From JAOAGA01 sp964540515 (lineage in GTDB: Bacteria > CALINM01), in NCBI GenBank assembly GCA_964540515.1, contig CAZIMS010000007.1:1-64000 (forward strand): a DNA stretch of 64,000 bases, in the 5' to 3' direction. The position numbers and the translations under genes are program-made. The notes beneath the pieces were generated by a model that saw only the letters and a list, made by a program, of their open reading frames with translations, was not told the DNA's origin and searched no databases. This document shows positions 8,891 to 18,706 of the stretch, one piece after another. The stretch's first letter is position 1. The number at the start of each line of letters is the position of its first letter.

Positions 8891-9249
8891 TAAAAAACCT
8901 CCTTGATATGCAAAAATATGAAATAGTAATCTAACATATTTAAAAATTATTGTAAATAAAAAATAACTTTAGAAACTATGGTGATCTTTTAAAAGAGACC
9001 CTGTCAATCTCATTTAAAATGATACTTTCTAATATTAATTATTCAAAAAATTTTTTTAACAAAAAAATAAAAAATTACTGTTGACAAAAAATTGCATAAA
9101 AAAATTTCAATATGTATAAGTTACTATAAAAATTATATAAAAACATAAAAAATTGCCCTTTAATTTACATAGTTACAACAAAAATTAAATAATTAAGCGG
9201 TCAATAAGTTTAGTCCAAAATTTATATTAAATGGTTAAAAAGTTTAACT
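8891..9249. other. AT-rich intergenic region before rpsO
   Basis: A 359-base gap with no plausible gene on either strand. It is extremely AT-rich with many A- and T-tracts. It contains the rpsO promoter and a weak terminator for the upstream kinase gene. A TTGACA at about 9081 on the plus strand has no good -10 partner and no plus-strand gene downstream. I see no repeat, RNA gene or operator in the remainder. Confidence 0.6.
8928..8956 (-). promoter_or_regulatory. rpsO: Candidate promoter of rpsO
   Basis: Minus-strand TTTACA (-35, five of six), 17-base spacer, TAGATT (-10, four of six). The start of transcription would fall near 8921, leaving a leader of about 30 bases that contains the strong Shine-Dalgarno. 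By eye only. Confidence 0.4.
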
Positions 9250-9262
9250 TTATAGTTTAAAC
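9237..9262 (-). terminator. Weak intrinsic terminator after the REC-histidine kinase gene
   Basis: Minus-strand GTTTAA, nine-base loop, TTAAAC, then five T. The left arm overlaps the end of the coding region. The stem is six base pairs and AT-rich, so efficiency is doubtful. Confidence 0.35.
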
Positions 9263-10302
9263 TCAACCATCACCGATGTGCCTTCATTCTTCTTGCTTTC
9301 TACTGCTATTGTTCCATTGTGTTCTTTAATTATTTTCATGGCTGTTGTTAAACCAAGACCTGTTCCTTCCATCTTTGATGTATAAAAGGGATCAAAGATA
9401 TATTTGAGCTCTTCAGATTTAATTCCACAACCATTATCAACAATTGAGACTATAAATACATCTTCTTTCTTCTTTGTCTCTATCTCTATAACACCATTAT
9501 TACCTACTGCTTCTATTGCATTTTTTATGATATTTTCAAAGGCAATTGGCAGATATTTACTATCAGCCAAGATTTTAACATCTAATGAATTAAAACTCGT
9601 TTTAAAGATAATACCTTTTTTCTCTATCTCCTTACTTAGATTATATATAACTGACTTAACAACTTCATTTATATATATCATTTTATCCTTATTAATACTC
9701 ATTGTTTTAAACTCGTATATATCTCTCAACATCCTTTCTAATCTCTCAACCTCTTTAACAATTGCTTCAACAAAAAAGTACCGAGGGTCGTCTTTATCTG
9801 TCATAGAAAGTAGTTTTTTTGCGAAACCACCTATTACAGTGAGGGGATTTCTAATCTCATGGGCTACTCCTTCCATCATAGTAGAAAGGGCAACCATTTT
9901 CTCGGCTTTGATTTTTTCTTCTACATTTTGCTGGGATTTAAGATTGGTAAGTATTCTTGCTTGAAGCTCTTTAAAATCGAAGGGTTTAGTTACATAATCA
10001 ATAGCACCTGTCTCTAATCCCTTTACCTTATCAGATACCTCTGCCTTTGCTGTAAGCATAATAACTGGTAAATTCTTAGTTTTTGTATTTTCTCTCAATA
10101 TTTTTAAAACCTCAAAGCCATCTTTTTTTGGCATCATTATATCAAGTAATACTAAATCAGGATTTTCCGTAAAGGCCTTTTCTATAGCCATCTCTCCATC
10201 ATAGGCAGAGACTACATCATAACCCAAAGCCTTCAATCTTTTTTCAAGAAGAACTACATTGTCTATCTCATCATCTACAACAAGTATCTTATTTTTCTCC
10301 AT
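9250..10302 (-). CDS. Response-regulator/histidine-kinase hybrid (REC-HisKA-HATPase)
   Basis: Soluble signalling protein of 350 residues. Residues 1-120 form a receiver domain with the acidic pair at 10-11, phospho-acceptor Asp54 in LLDIMMP and the conserved Lys in VTKPFD. A short coiled linker leads to HisKA with HEIRNPL near residue 148, then a HATPase_c with the N box NAIEAV, G1 DNGCGI and G2 GTGLGL. No membrane segment or sensor domain is present, so its input is most likely phosphate from another kinase onto the receiver. The adjacent symporter-kinase, 24 bases upstream in the same transcript, is the natural partner. The output regulator is not visible nearby. Confidence 0.93.
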   Translation of the reverse strand: MEKNKILVVDDEIDNVVLLEKRLKALGYDVVSAYDGEMAIEKAFTENPDLVLLDIMMPKKDGFEVLKILRENTKTKNLPVIMLTAKAEVSDKVKGLETGAIDYVTKPFDFKELQARILTNLKSQQNVEEKIKAEKMVALSTMMEGVAHEIRNPLTVIGGFAKKLLSMTDKDDPRYFFVEAIVKEVERLERMLRDIYEFKTMSINKDKMIYINEVVKSVIYNLSKEIEKKGIIFKTSFNSLDVKILADSKYLPIAFENIIKNAIEAVGNNGVIEIETKKKEDVFIVSIVDNGCGIKSEELKYIFDPFYTSKMEGTGLGLTTAMKIIKEHNGTIAVESKKNEGTSVMVEFKL

Positions 10303-10326
10303 TAATCTCTAACCTCTTATATATAA

Positions 10327-13300
10327 TCATATTTTTTCGAGAGACCTCTTTATCTCCCTTAGTAACTCTTCTTTATTTAAAGAGGCTTTAATAAAAATTT
10401 TCTTTACATCTGAAAGAAGCTTAATTTTTTCATCTTCTTTAAGTTCGCCACCTGTTATAACAATAATAGGTATATCTATAATCTCCTTACTTTTCAATAT
10501 CTCTATTATTTCAAAACCTGTAATCTCTGGCATAAACAAATCAAGTAATATTAAACCAGGTGTTTCTATCATCAATGTCTCAATTAGCTCCTTCCCGTTG
10601 AGAAAGGACTTAAACTTATATCCTTTATCTAATAAAATTTTTTCCAGTAGTCTAACCGCGTCAGGGTCGTCATCAACTATAAAAATAGGTCTGTTTCTAA
10701 TACTCTCCTCTATCTTCTTAAGCTCTCTTATTACATCTTCTTTAATAATGGGCTTTAATATATAGTCTATTGGACCAACTGAGTAGCCCTTATGAAAATC
10801 CCCTTCTATAGATATAAATATAATGGGTATTTTAGCTGTATCGTTATCTTCTTTTAGCTTTTGAAGAATAGCCCAGTTTTTTTCCTCCGAGTATATAATA
10901 TCTAAAACAATAGCCATAGGTTTTTTTCTTTTTACTTCCTCCACGCCGTTATCAAAATTAGCATAAAAAACAGAATAGCCTTCTTTAGATAAAAAGTCGT
11001 ACAGTACTTGAAGTATATCCTCTCTCTCCTCTATAATAACTAATCTTTTCTCATTACCTTTTAATAATGATACCTCTTTGATAAAGGGTTCAATATCTTC
11101 TTCTGACACAGGCATTGTAAAATATACCGTAGTTCCTTTATTAAGCTCGCTTTCCACCCATATAGACCCACCATGCATCTCTACAAGCCTTTTAGTAATA
11201 CTTAGTCCTAAACCAGTCCCCTTAGGCTTTTTAGTGTTTTTATCATCAACCTGTTTAAAGGCCTCAAAGATCAATTTTTGATTTTCCTTACTTATACCAA
11301 TACCTGTGTCTTTAACGTATATCTCAACCCACTTTTTGTTGATCATGTCCTCTCTCAAAGTATAGCCTATCTCTATATACCCTTTTTCTGTAAATTTTAC
11401 AGAGTTTGTAATCAGATTAATAAGAATTTGAGACAGTCTCTGTTTATCCGCAAGGATTGTAACATCTTTATCTAATCTTATGCTAATAGTCAAACCCTTT
11501 GTTAAAATGAGGGGTTGTATAATTGGGATTACACTATCCACCACCTCTTTCAAGCTTAGCTTCTCTATATTAAGTTCCATCTTACCAGCTTCAATTTTTG
11601 AAAGGTCCAGTATATCATTTATAAGCTGTAGTAAATGTTTGCCATTTTTTTCTATTCTTTTTAAGTCTTCTCTCTGTTCCTCTGTTATTGGTCCATCAAC
11701 ACCATCAAGTATAAGTTGAGTATAGCCTATGACTGAGTTTAGGGGCGTTCTAAGCTCGTGAGACATTGTTGCTAAAAACTGTGATTTTAGTTTATCTACC
11801 TCTTTTAGATGTACATTTGCCTCCTCAAGAAGCTTTGATTTTCTCTCTAACTCTATAGTTCTCTCTCTAACCTTATTCTCAAGGTCTATATTAAGTCTAT
11901 TAAGCTCTTCATAAAGCTCTGCATTTTTAAGGGCAAGCCCCAGCTGATTTGCAAGCCCCTGCAAAAAATTTAAAAAAGTTTCCGAAAAAAATCTTTTTTC
12001 TTTTTCTGCAGTTAATATAACTCCCAATGGAACGTTAGCAACAATAATAGGGGCGATTATTAAAGATTTAACTAAAGAATCATCCTTAAACCTTTTTATT
12101 TTTGGTGGAAAAGGCAGTAAATCCACATCTTCTATTACGACTATCTTTCTACTATCAAAGGCTTTTCCAACATAAGTGTTTGTATCACATTCAAACTCAA
12201 CTAATCTAACATCTTCTTCTTTAAAGCCTATTTGTTTCTTAATTCTTAATACATTATCGCTATCTTTTAAGATAACTGCACAGGCATGGACATTAAAATT
12301 CTTGACAATAATATCAATAATATTATTCATTACTACTTCCCTATCAAGACTTGAAAGTAGTGTCTCTAGGGAGGAATATAACAGAGTTATCTCTTTAACC
12401 TTCATGGCTAAGTTTTCTCTACTCTCTTTTAGTGATTCGGAGATATCGTGGAATATATCAAAGATCTCTACAACCTTAGTTCCATAAATTTTTAAAAATT
12501 TATCTAATATATTCCTTGCTGTAGCAGAACCTAAATAGGCGGAGAGATTTCTTTCAACATACTCTCTTAGTTGATGAGCCATTTTAGAGGAAATTGGTTC
12601 TTCCTTTTTAATATTTTTCTCATTAATAAAGCTTTCTATTAGCTTGTCTGCATTAGATTCACCTATTATCTTAGCTAGAAATCCCCTGTAATCATCAAAG
12701 GATGGTGAGTGAGAGAGATGTTTTGACTCAATCGTAGCTTTCTCAGCTTCGTGCCTACCTTCTAAGACAAAACTTCTCGCCATCTCTTTCTCAACTGGTG
12801 TTTGTTCAAAAATAATGGAAAAAGTTATTAAAAAGATACAATTGAAAGTTAAAGACCAGAAAATAGAATGGCTCCAATTATCAAGACCTTTTAGATAAAA
12901 AAGCTCAAAAGGCTTTAGAGCTGTAATATTAAAAAGTCCCTTATTAACAATATCATTTATAAAAGGAAAGGAGCCTGAAAAACTCGGAATAAATAAAACA
13001 TAAAGCCAGATTATAAAGCCAGCGGTTATACCTGCTATAGCGCCTGCTTTATTTACTCTTTCCCAATAAAGTCCTAAAAAGGTCGCAGGAGCTAATTGTA
13101 GAATAGCGCAAAAAGATAAAAGTCCTATATCAACCAATATCTTTTCTTCGCCTAAAAGTTTAAAATATACATAAGCACATAAGGTGATTAGAAGAATTAT
13201 AGCTCTCTTAATATGTATAAGAAAGAATGAGAGGTCAATCTTTTTTAAGTTTAATCTTAAAATAATTGGTGAAACTATGTGATTCAAAACCATGGTACTT

Positions 13301-14367
13301 ATAGCTACTGTCTCTACAATCACCATCCCTGTTGCGGCAGAAAAACCTCCTAAAAAAACTAAAACTGTAATAAAATCTTCTCCTCTCATAACAGGTATTA
13401 GCAAAACACTTACATCTGCTGTATCAATTGATAACCCCAGCAGCCGTCCACCGATTGCTATAGCTGGCACAAAAAAACTTATTAAGAAGAGATAAAGAGG
13501 AAAGATATACATAGCCTTTTTTATGTGATTCTCATCAGTGTTTTCGATAACTGCTATATGAAACTGTCTCGGTAAAAGCATAACAGCAACACCTGATAAA
13601 AACATCATCGATAACCACTGAAAATAAGAAGGAGTTGGAGACTCACCGATGGTATAAAACCTTTTTATCTCATTAAAAATTCCTCCACTTTTAAAAATAT
13701 CACTATAACCATCAAAGACAAAGTAGGTAATGTAAATACCCGCTACAAGAAAGGCAATAAGCTTAATTATTACCTCAAAGGCAATGGCAAGTACCATTCC
13801 TTCGTGTTTCTCTGTAACATCAAGCTTTCTTGCACCAAAAAGGGCTCCAAATATAGCAAGTATTATTGCAATATAAAAATGAAGATCTTTATAAAAATCT
13901 TTAAATGAAAGCTTTATAAAACTTCCTTCATAGAAGTATAATAGACTCAAGGTATTCGTAATTGATTTAATCTGTAAGGCAAGATATGGTAAAAGCCCTA
14001 TAAAGATAAAAAAAGAGATTAAAGCAGCCAATATACTTGATTTACCATATCTGGTGCTTATAAAGTCTGCAATAGAGGTAGTGTTATGTTTTTTTGATAT
14101 CTTAACAATCTTTCTTAGCGAATACCACCATGTAAAGGCAGCAAAGGTAGGCCCAATATATATGGGCATATAAGCAAAGCCCTGGTGCATAAAAAGTCCT
14201 ACGCTTCCATAAAAGGTCCAGGCAGTACAATAGACAGCTAAAGAAAGGGAATAGACATAGGGGTTTGAGACAAGGCTTTTTCCTTTCTCTCTCGACCTAT
14301 CTCCAATATAGGCTATCAAAAAAAGAGCTATAAGATAGGCAAGAGTTATAAAGGGAAGGTAAGACAT
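10327..14367 (-). CDS. Sodium/solute symporter-fused hybrid histidine kinase (SSS-GAF-HisKA-HATPase-REC-REC)
   Basis: A 1346-residue fusion. Residues ~1-510 form about 13 membrane helices of the sodium:solute symporter family (NTTSIADFISTRYG is the recognisable loop). A linker near 530-660, a GAF domain (~680-830), a coiled coil, HisKA with HELRTPLNSV near 870 and a HATPase with DTGIGI and GTGLGLS follow. The C-terminus has two receiver-like domains: the first is degenerate in the acidic pair (IIEERE) but keeps VLDIIY; the second has VDDDPD and LLDLFMP, although the usual Lys appears as FIKAS. The layout is CbrA-like (known from Pseudomonas), with extra receivers. It probably senses or imports a small organic solute. 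The preceding small membrane-protein gene ends three bases before it. Confidence 0.92.
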   Translation of the reverse strand: MSYLPFITLAYLIALFLIAYIGDRSREKGKSLVSNPYVYSLSLAVYCTAWTFYGSVGLFMHQGFAYMPIYIGPTFAAFTWWYSLRKIVKISKKHNTTSIADFISTRYGKSSILAALISFFIFIGLLPYLALQIKSITNTLSLLYFYEGSFIKLSFKDFYKDLHFYIAIILAIFGALFGARKLDVTEKHEGMVLAIAFEVIIKLIAFLVAGIYITYFVFDGYSDIFKSGGIFNEIKRFYTIGESPTPSYFQWLSMMFLSGVAVMLLPRQFHIAVIENTDENHIKKAMYIFPLYLFLISFFVPAIAIGGRLLGLSIDTADVSVLLIPVMRGEDFITVLVFLGGFSAATGMVIVETVAISTMVLNHIVSPIILRLNLKKIDLSFFLIHIKRAIILLITLCAYVYFKLLGEEKILVDIGLLSFCAILQLAPATFLGLYWERVNKAGAIAGITAGFIIWLYVLFIPSFSGSFPFINDIVNKGLFNITALKPFELFYLKGLDNWSHSIFWSLTFNCIFLITFSIIFEQTPVEKEMARSFVLEGRHEAEKATIESKHLSHSPSFDDYRGFLAKIIGESNADKLIESFINEKNIKKEEPISSKMAHQLREYVERNLSAYLGSATARNILDKFLKIYGTKVVEIFDIFHDISESLKESRENLAMKVKEITLLYSSLETLLSSLDREVVMNNIIDIIVKNFNVHACAVILKDSDNVLRIKKQIGFKEEDVRLVEFECDTNTYVGKAFDSRKIVVIEDVDLLPFPPKIKRFKDDSLVKSLIIAPIIVANVPLGVILTAEKEKRFFSETFLNFLQGLANQLGLALKNAELYEELNRLNIDLENKVRERTIELERKSKLLEEANVHLKEVDKLKSQFLATMSHELRTPLNSVIGYTQLILDGVDGPITEEQREDLKRIEKNGKHLLQLINDILDLSKIEAGKMELNIEKLSLKEVVDSVIPIIQPLILTKGLTISIRLDKDVTILADKQRLSQILINLITNSVKFTEKGYIEIGYTLREDMINKKWVEIYVKDTGIGISKENQKLIFEAFKQVDDKNTKKPKGTGLGLSITKRLVEMHGGSIWVESELNKGTTVYFTMPVSEEDIEPFIKEVSLLKGNEKRLVIIEEREDILQVLYDFLSKEGYSVFYANFDNGVEEVKRKKPMAIVLDIIYSEEKNWAILQKLKEDNDTAKIPIIFISIEGDFHKGYSVGPIDYILKPIIKEDVIRELKKIEESIRNRPIFIVDDDPDAVRLLEKILLDKGYKFKSFLNGKELIETLMIETPGLILLDLFMPEITGFEIIEILKSKEIIDIPIIVITGGELKEDEKIKLLSDVKKIFIKASLNKEELLREIKRSLEKI

Positions 14368-14369
14368 AG

Positions 14370-14570
14370 TTATCTATCACCGAGCAGTCTACTATATAGA
14401 AAGATTACAAAAATCGAGATAATCCAGCCTAAATAAAGATAAATAAAAAAGAGAGGAAATCCCCAGATATACAACAACTTATTGAATATACTTATAAAAG
14501 GATAATTTAAAACAACAACACCAATAACAACAAGTATAAACCACCAATCTCTTTCTTTTATGTTCTTCAT
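14370..14570 (-). CDS. Small two-helix membrane protein linked to the symporter-kinase
   Basis: A 66-residue protein with a charged N-terminus (KNIKERDWW) and two hydrophobic segments, about residues 11-30 and 38-60. Small proteins of this design (DUF3311/DUF4212-like subunits) are often encoded directly before SSS-family symporters and are thought to be accessory subunits. Here it ends three bases before the symporter-kinase start, which supports that pairing. I cannot assign it to a named family from sequence alone. Expression is expected since the downstream gene appears coupled to it. Confidence 0.75.
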   Translation of the reverse strand: MKNIKERDWWFILVVIGVVVLNYPFISIFNKLLYIWGFPLFFIYLYLGWIISIFVIFLYSRLLGDR

Positions 14571-14601
14571 AATAAAGATTAAAACACAAAATTTGCTATA
14601 G

Positions 14602-15495
14602 TCAAGGCAGCTTGAAAGGTACAGGCACGAAGGTAATTAAAAAAATAATTAGTGATAATAGCCCGACGATTTTTTTAGAGAAAGGAAGTTTTTCCTCTTC
14701 ATCAATAACAGGTGGATGATATCTCCCTAATAACAAAAGAATAAAACCCCAAAAAATCCAGCCTTCCCACCCTAATAAGCCTATCAAGAAAAGAGCAATA
14801 ATTAAGGGAAGTGACAACTTTTTAAATAAACGTGGGGAAAGGGCATAGAGAATATGTCCACCATCTAATTGTCCAACAGGTATAAGATTCATAGCCGTGA
14901 CAAAAGTACCTATCCAACCGGCAAAGGCAACAGGATGTAATACAAGATCAAATTTTTGAGGAAGCTCTCCCCAGATTAAGTAAGTTAAAAATTTTAATAA
15001 CAAAGAATCCCCAAGAATTATGCCAGTAGAATCTGTAAGCTCTATTAAGGTTGAGTTATAAATACCGTATATAAGTATAGGAATAGATACAATAAAGCCC
15101 GCAATTGGACCTGTGGCACCTATAGCTATGAGAGAGTTTTTATTAGTAATGGTAGATCTCATCTTAATTATCGCACCAAAAGTACCGATAAAAGATGGAG
15201 CAGGAATAAAATAAGGTAAAGAGGCTGGCACATTATGCCTTTTAGACATTAGATAATGTCCAAACTCGTGAAAAAGTAAGATCGTTAGTAGAGATAAGGA
15301 AAAGGGCAAGCCCGACAAGAAATTTATACTATCCGAAGGGTCTTTTATACTAAAGGTTGCTCCGGCAAGGGTAGTTGTGAAAAAAGTTATGATAAAAAGT
15401 ATAATATTCAACCAAGGAACTTTTTTCTTTGGCTTAATTATCCTAAAACTACCGCCATCCTCTTCAAGCTCTATTATCTTATCATAGTCTCTCAT
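14602..15495 (-). CDS. Site-2-type M50 membrane metalloprotease
   Basis: Intramembrane zinc protease family of 297 residues with about seven hydrophobic segments. The zinc motif HEFGH is near residue 75 and the second motif GQLDGGHI near 212 supplies the third ligand Asp. There is no PDZ domain, unlike RseP. The N-terminus is short and cytoplasmic (MRDYDKIIELEEDG). Members of this subgroup usually have unknown substrates. It sits between an MFS transporter and the symporter-kinase set with short gaps, so the operon context gives no clear substrate. Confidence 0.9.
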   Translation of the reverse strand: MRDYDKIIELEEDGGSFRIIKPKKKVPWLNIILFIITFFTTTLAGATFSIKDPSDSINFLSGLPFSLSLLTILLFHEFGHYLMSKRHNVPASLPYFIPAPSFIGTFGAIIKMRSTITNKNSLIAIGATGPIAGFIVSIPILIYGIYNSTLIELTDSTGIILGDSLLLKFLTYLIWGELPQKFDLVLHPVAFAGWIGTFVTAMNLIPVGQLDGGHILYALSPRLFKKLSLPLIIALFLIGLLGWEGWIFWGFILLLLGRYHPPVIDEEEKLPFSKKIVGLLSLIIFLITFVPVPFKLP

Positions 15496-15529
15496 TTCTC
15501 TATTATAACATTATTATATCGAGAAAAAA

Positions 15530-16708
15530 TTAGTTTTTAACCCTTTGAGTAATAATAAATATGATAAGAGCAAAGAAACTAAAGAAAGCACCTACAAAAA
15601 AAGCAACTTGATAGGAAAATTTATCCCACAAAAACCCAAAGATGATACTAGCTGGTAGAGCAGATATACCTATAGCAAAATTATAAACCCCATAGGCACT
15701 CCCTCTATATTCTTGTGGTACAAGGTCAGCCAAAAAAGCTCTCTCAACCCCCTCGGTAAGACTATAATATAAACCATAGAGTAGAAAAACTGAGATAACC
15801 GCACCTTTTGTTGTTAAAAGCCCCATTAGCAGATAAACACCTCCGTAGATAATCCAGCCTATTAATATCATTTTTCTCTTGCCATACTTATCTGCTAAAA
15901 TGCCAGCAGGATAGTTTCCCAGTGATTTTATAAGATTAAAAATACCCCAAAGAAGGGGTATATAAACAATATCAACACCACTTTCTTTTAATCTAAGAAT
16001 CAAGAAGGCATCACTACTATTACCAAGTGTAAAAATAAAGACCGATAGAAAAAATAATTTTGTCTTTTTAGAGAAATTTTTAAGAGTTAATAAATCTGCC
16101 GGTTTAAAAACAGGCTTTGAATCGGCCACAGCAGTCTTATCCTCTTTTATAAAAAATAGAAAAATAATAACTGCCAAAGAAGGAATGATTGATATTAAAA
16201 AAACTAACTTAACGTCATTATTAAATATAGATAGCAAGAACATAGCGATAAAAGGTCCTATAAGGGCACCAAAATTATCAAGAGATCTGTGAAAACTGAA
16301 GGCTTTAGCTCTATCCTTTTCAGAAACTGAGTTGGCAATTAAAGCATCTCTTGGAGCTGTTCTTATACCCTTACCTACTCTATCTAAAAGCCTAATAAAA
16401 AACACCCAAACCCAAGTATTAGCGAAAAAATATAAAGGTCTTAATATATTTGATAAAAGATATCCAAAAACAGCAAGGGGCTTTCTCTTCTTAAAGACAT
16501 CGGAAAGATAACCACTAAAAAGTTTAAGAAGGCTTGCTATTGTCTCACCTACACCTTCAATAACTCCCAAGACCTTAGCAGTTCCGCCGATAGTAGATAT
16601 AAAAAGTGGCAAAAGGGGATATATCATATCACTGGCAATGTCATTAACAAAACTTATAATACTCAATATTAAGACATTGCCCCTTAGAAAGCTTCTATTC
16701 ACAATCAA
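15530..16708 (-). CDS. MFS transporter
   Basis: Major facilitator of 392 residues with roughly 12 hydrophobic helices. The segment LDRVGKGIRTAPRDALIA, between helices 4 and 5, is typical of a prokaryotic MFS subgroup of uncharacterised efflux-type carriers; loop motif GYLSDVFKKRKP resembles the MFS A-motif. The start codon overlaps the tyrS stop (ATGA). Substrate cannot be predicted; neighbours (tyrS, M50 protease) do not help. Confidence 0.9.
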   Translation of the reverse strand: MIVNRSFLRGNVLILSIISFVNDIASDMIYPLLPLFISTIGGTAKVLGVIEGVGETIASLLKLFSGYLSDVFKKRKPLAVFGYLLSNILRPLYFFANTWVWVFFIRLLDRVGKGIRTAPRDALIANSVSEKDRAKAFSFHRSLDNFGALIGPFIAMFLLSIFNNDVKLVFLISIIPSLAVIIFLFFIKEDKTAVADSKPVFKPADLLTLKNFSKKTKLFFLSVFIFTLGNSSDAFLILRLKESGVDIVYIPLLWGIFNLIKSLGNYPAGILADKYGKRKMILIGWIIYGGVYLLMGLLTTKGAVISVFLLYGLYYSLTEGVERAFLADLVPQEYRGSAYGVYNFAIGISALPASIIFGFLWDKFSYQVAFFVGAFFSFFALIIFIITQRVKN

Positions 16709-17907
16709 ACCAGCCTAAGAAATTTTCTTTTACCAATCTTAACAATTTGTGGTTCAGATGAACCAACTATTTTATGATTTACATCACTTATCTTCTGCCC
16801 ATTTATCTGAACAGCCTTCTGCTGAATCATTCTTCTCGCCTCGCTCTTTGAAGAAAGAAGGCCTGCTTCAACAATGATATCAATTAAAAACTTCTCTCCT
16901 TCAACCCTATATTCTTCTATATCATCAGGTACTTCTTTTTTAGAGAAAACCCTCTCAAACTCTTCTTTTGCCTTTAAGGCTGACTCATAGCTATGAAATC
17001 TTTTTACAATCTCAAAGGCAAGATCTTTCTTAGCCTCAAGAGGATGAATAGAGCCATCATTTATGCCATTCTTTAGCCTTTCTAGCTCTTCAAGGGATAT
17101 CTCACTCAAAAGCTCATAATATCTTAGCATCAACTCATCGGAGATTGACATAATTTTTCCAAACATATCAAAAGGTTCGTCCGTAACTCCTACATAGTTA
17201 GCTAAAGACTTACTCATCTTGTTTACACCATCAAGCCCCTCTAAGAGAGGCATCGTAATTACTGTCTGAGGTTTTTTGCCATACTCTCTTTGTAAGTCTC
17301 TACCAACAAGTAGATTAAACTTCTGATCAGTTCCTCCAAGCTCAACGTCAGCCTCTAAGAATACAGAATCATAACCCTGTAAAAGAGGATACATAAACTC
17401 ATGGATGCTTATAGGTTTGCCACTATCATATCTTTTAGCGAAATCATCTCTCTCAAGCATTCTTGCGACCGTATATTTTGCTGAAAGAAAGATCATATCC
17501 TTACCTGTTAGTTTATCAAGCCACCTACTATTAAAATCCACGATAGTTTTATTTGGATCTAATATCTTAAACACTTGTTCTTTATAGGTCTCGGCATTCT
17601 TTAATACCTCTTCCATAGTTAAGGCTCTTCTTGTCTCAGACTTTCCTGTAGGGTCACCAATCATACCAGTGAAATCACCGATGAGAAAAATAACCTCATG
17701 CCCCAAATCTTGGAACTGCCTCATCTTATTCAACAAAACGGTATGCCCTAAATGCAAATCTGGAGCAGTTGGGTCGAAGCCTGCCTTAATTTTTAGAGGT
17801 TTTTTATTAAGATAGCTCTCCTTTAGCTTCTCTAAAAGCTCTTCTTCCTGGATAATCTCCACAGTTCCTCTCTTTATAATGTTTAGCTGTTCAAGGGGTG
17901 ATTTCAT
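16705..17907 (-). CDS. tyrS: Tyrosyl-tRNA synthetase
   Basis: Class I aminoacyl-tRNA synthetase charging tRNA-Tyr. The HIGH-type motif appears as HLGHT near residue 49, the KMSKS motif is exact (KMSKS near 232), and the C-terminal S4-like RNA-binding domain is at about residues 335-400. The length fits the TyrZ-like long subgroup. I chose the ATG at 17907, not the ATG eight codons upstream at 17931, because GGAGGGAGAGG lies just before it and this leaves only a 17-base overlap with ymdB. The MFS gene follows with an ATGA overlap. Confidence 0.97.
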   Translation of the reverse strand: MKSPLEQLNIIKRGTVEIIQEEELLEKLKESYLNKKPLKIKAGFDPTAPDLHLGHTVLLNKMRQFQDLGHEVIFLIGDFTGMIGDPTGKSETRRALTMEEVLKNAETYKEQVFKILDPNKTIVDFNSRWLDKLTGKDMIFLSAKYTVARMLERDDFAKRYDSGKPISIHEFMYPLLQGYDSVFLEADVELGGTDQKFNLLVGRDLQREYGKKPQTVITMPLLEGLDGVNKMSKSLANYVGVTDEPFDMFGKIMSISDELMLRYYELLSEISLEELERLKNGINDGSIHPLEAKKDLAFEIVKRFHSYESALKAKEEFERVFSKKEVPDDIEEYRVEGEKFLIDIIVEAGLLSSKSEARRMIQQKAVQINGQKISDVNHKIVGSSEPQIVKIGKRKFLRLV

Positions 17908-18706
17908 AAGCCTCTCCCTCCATCTTTTCACAATATCTTTCTATAGAGATAGTTTTTCCATTACTATTATCTATCGTTAAGACAACATAGGAAACTCTAA
18001 CATCTTCTGTTGCAACCTCCAATTTTCTTGGAACTCCCCTCACAAATCTTTCTAATACCTCCTCAACCTTGTTACCAATAATAGAATCGTGTGCACCTGT
18101 CATACCCACATCGGTTATATAGCCTGTACCGTTTTTCAAGATAGTCTCATCGGCTGTTTGTACGTGTGTGTGGGTACCCAAAATAGCAGATACCTTTCCG
18201 TCTAAAAAATAAGCTAAAGCCTTCTTCTCAGATGTGGCCTCTGCATGAAAATCAATAATAATGTTTCTTGTACTTTTATCTATTTCAGGAAGATATCTTT
18301 CAATTGCCAAAAAAGGAGAATCATATATTTCCATAAAAACCTTTCCCACTATATTGACCACCGATAATTTAAACCCTTCCTTTTCAATTAAAGTATACCC
18401 TCTACCAGGGGCATAAATTGATAAATTAAGGGGTCTTAAAACCTTAGGCTCAGCGTCCAGAAAAACCTCTGATTCCTTTTTATCAAAGCAGTGGTTGCCA
18501 AGAGTTATTATATCAATACCACAACCGAATAACTCTTTAGCTACCTTCTCAGTAATACCAAACCCGCTGGCTGAGTTTTCACCGTTAGCAACTACGAATA
18601 GGGCCTTATGCCTTTTAACTAACCCCTTTAAGGATTTCTTTAAGCAATCTCTTCCAGGTTTACCAACAATATCACCAATAAAAAGAACCTTAAAACTATC
18701 TTGCAT
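17891..18706 (-). CDS. ymdB: YmdB-family metallophosphoesterase (2',3'-cyclic nucleotide phosphodiesterase family)
   Basis: Metal-dependent phosphoesterase of about 271 residues. Metal-binding motifs are visible in order: FIGDIVGKPG, NGENSASGFG, TLGNHCFD, DFHAEATSEK and GTHTHVQTAD. The family is known in Bacillus to hydrolyse 2',3'-cyclic mononucleotides and to be encoded directly after rny, as it is here. The ATG at 18706 overlaps the rny stop codon region by 11 bases; a TTG two codons upstream at 18712 is an alternative start. The pairing with RNase Y suggests a role in RNA turnover signalling. Confidence 0.93.
   Translation of the reverse strand: MQDSFKVLFIGDIVGKPGRDCLKKSLKGLVKRHKALFVVANGENSASGFGITEKVAKELFGCGIDIITLGNHCFDKKESEVFLDAEPKVLRPLNLSIYAPGRGYTLIEKEGFKLSVVNIVGKVFMEIYDSPFLAIERYLPEIDKSTRNIIIDFHAEATSEKKALAYFLDGKVSAILGTHTHVQTADETILKNGTGYITDVGMTGAHDSIIGNKVEEVLERFVRGVPRKLEVATEDVRVSYVVLTIDNSNGKTISIERYCEKMEGEAYEITP

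Noticed and set aside
9060..9130. TTGACA on the plus strand in the gap before rpsO as a promoter
   Set aside because: No acceptable -10 at 15-19 bases, and the next plus-strand gene is more than 12 kb away.
9404..9964. Plus-strand open frame of 186 residues antisense to the REC-kinase
   Set aside because: Serine- and isoleucine-rich sequence without a domain; lies opposite conserved HisKA and HATPase motifs.
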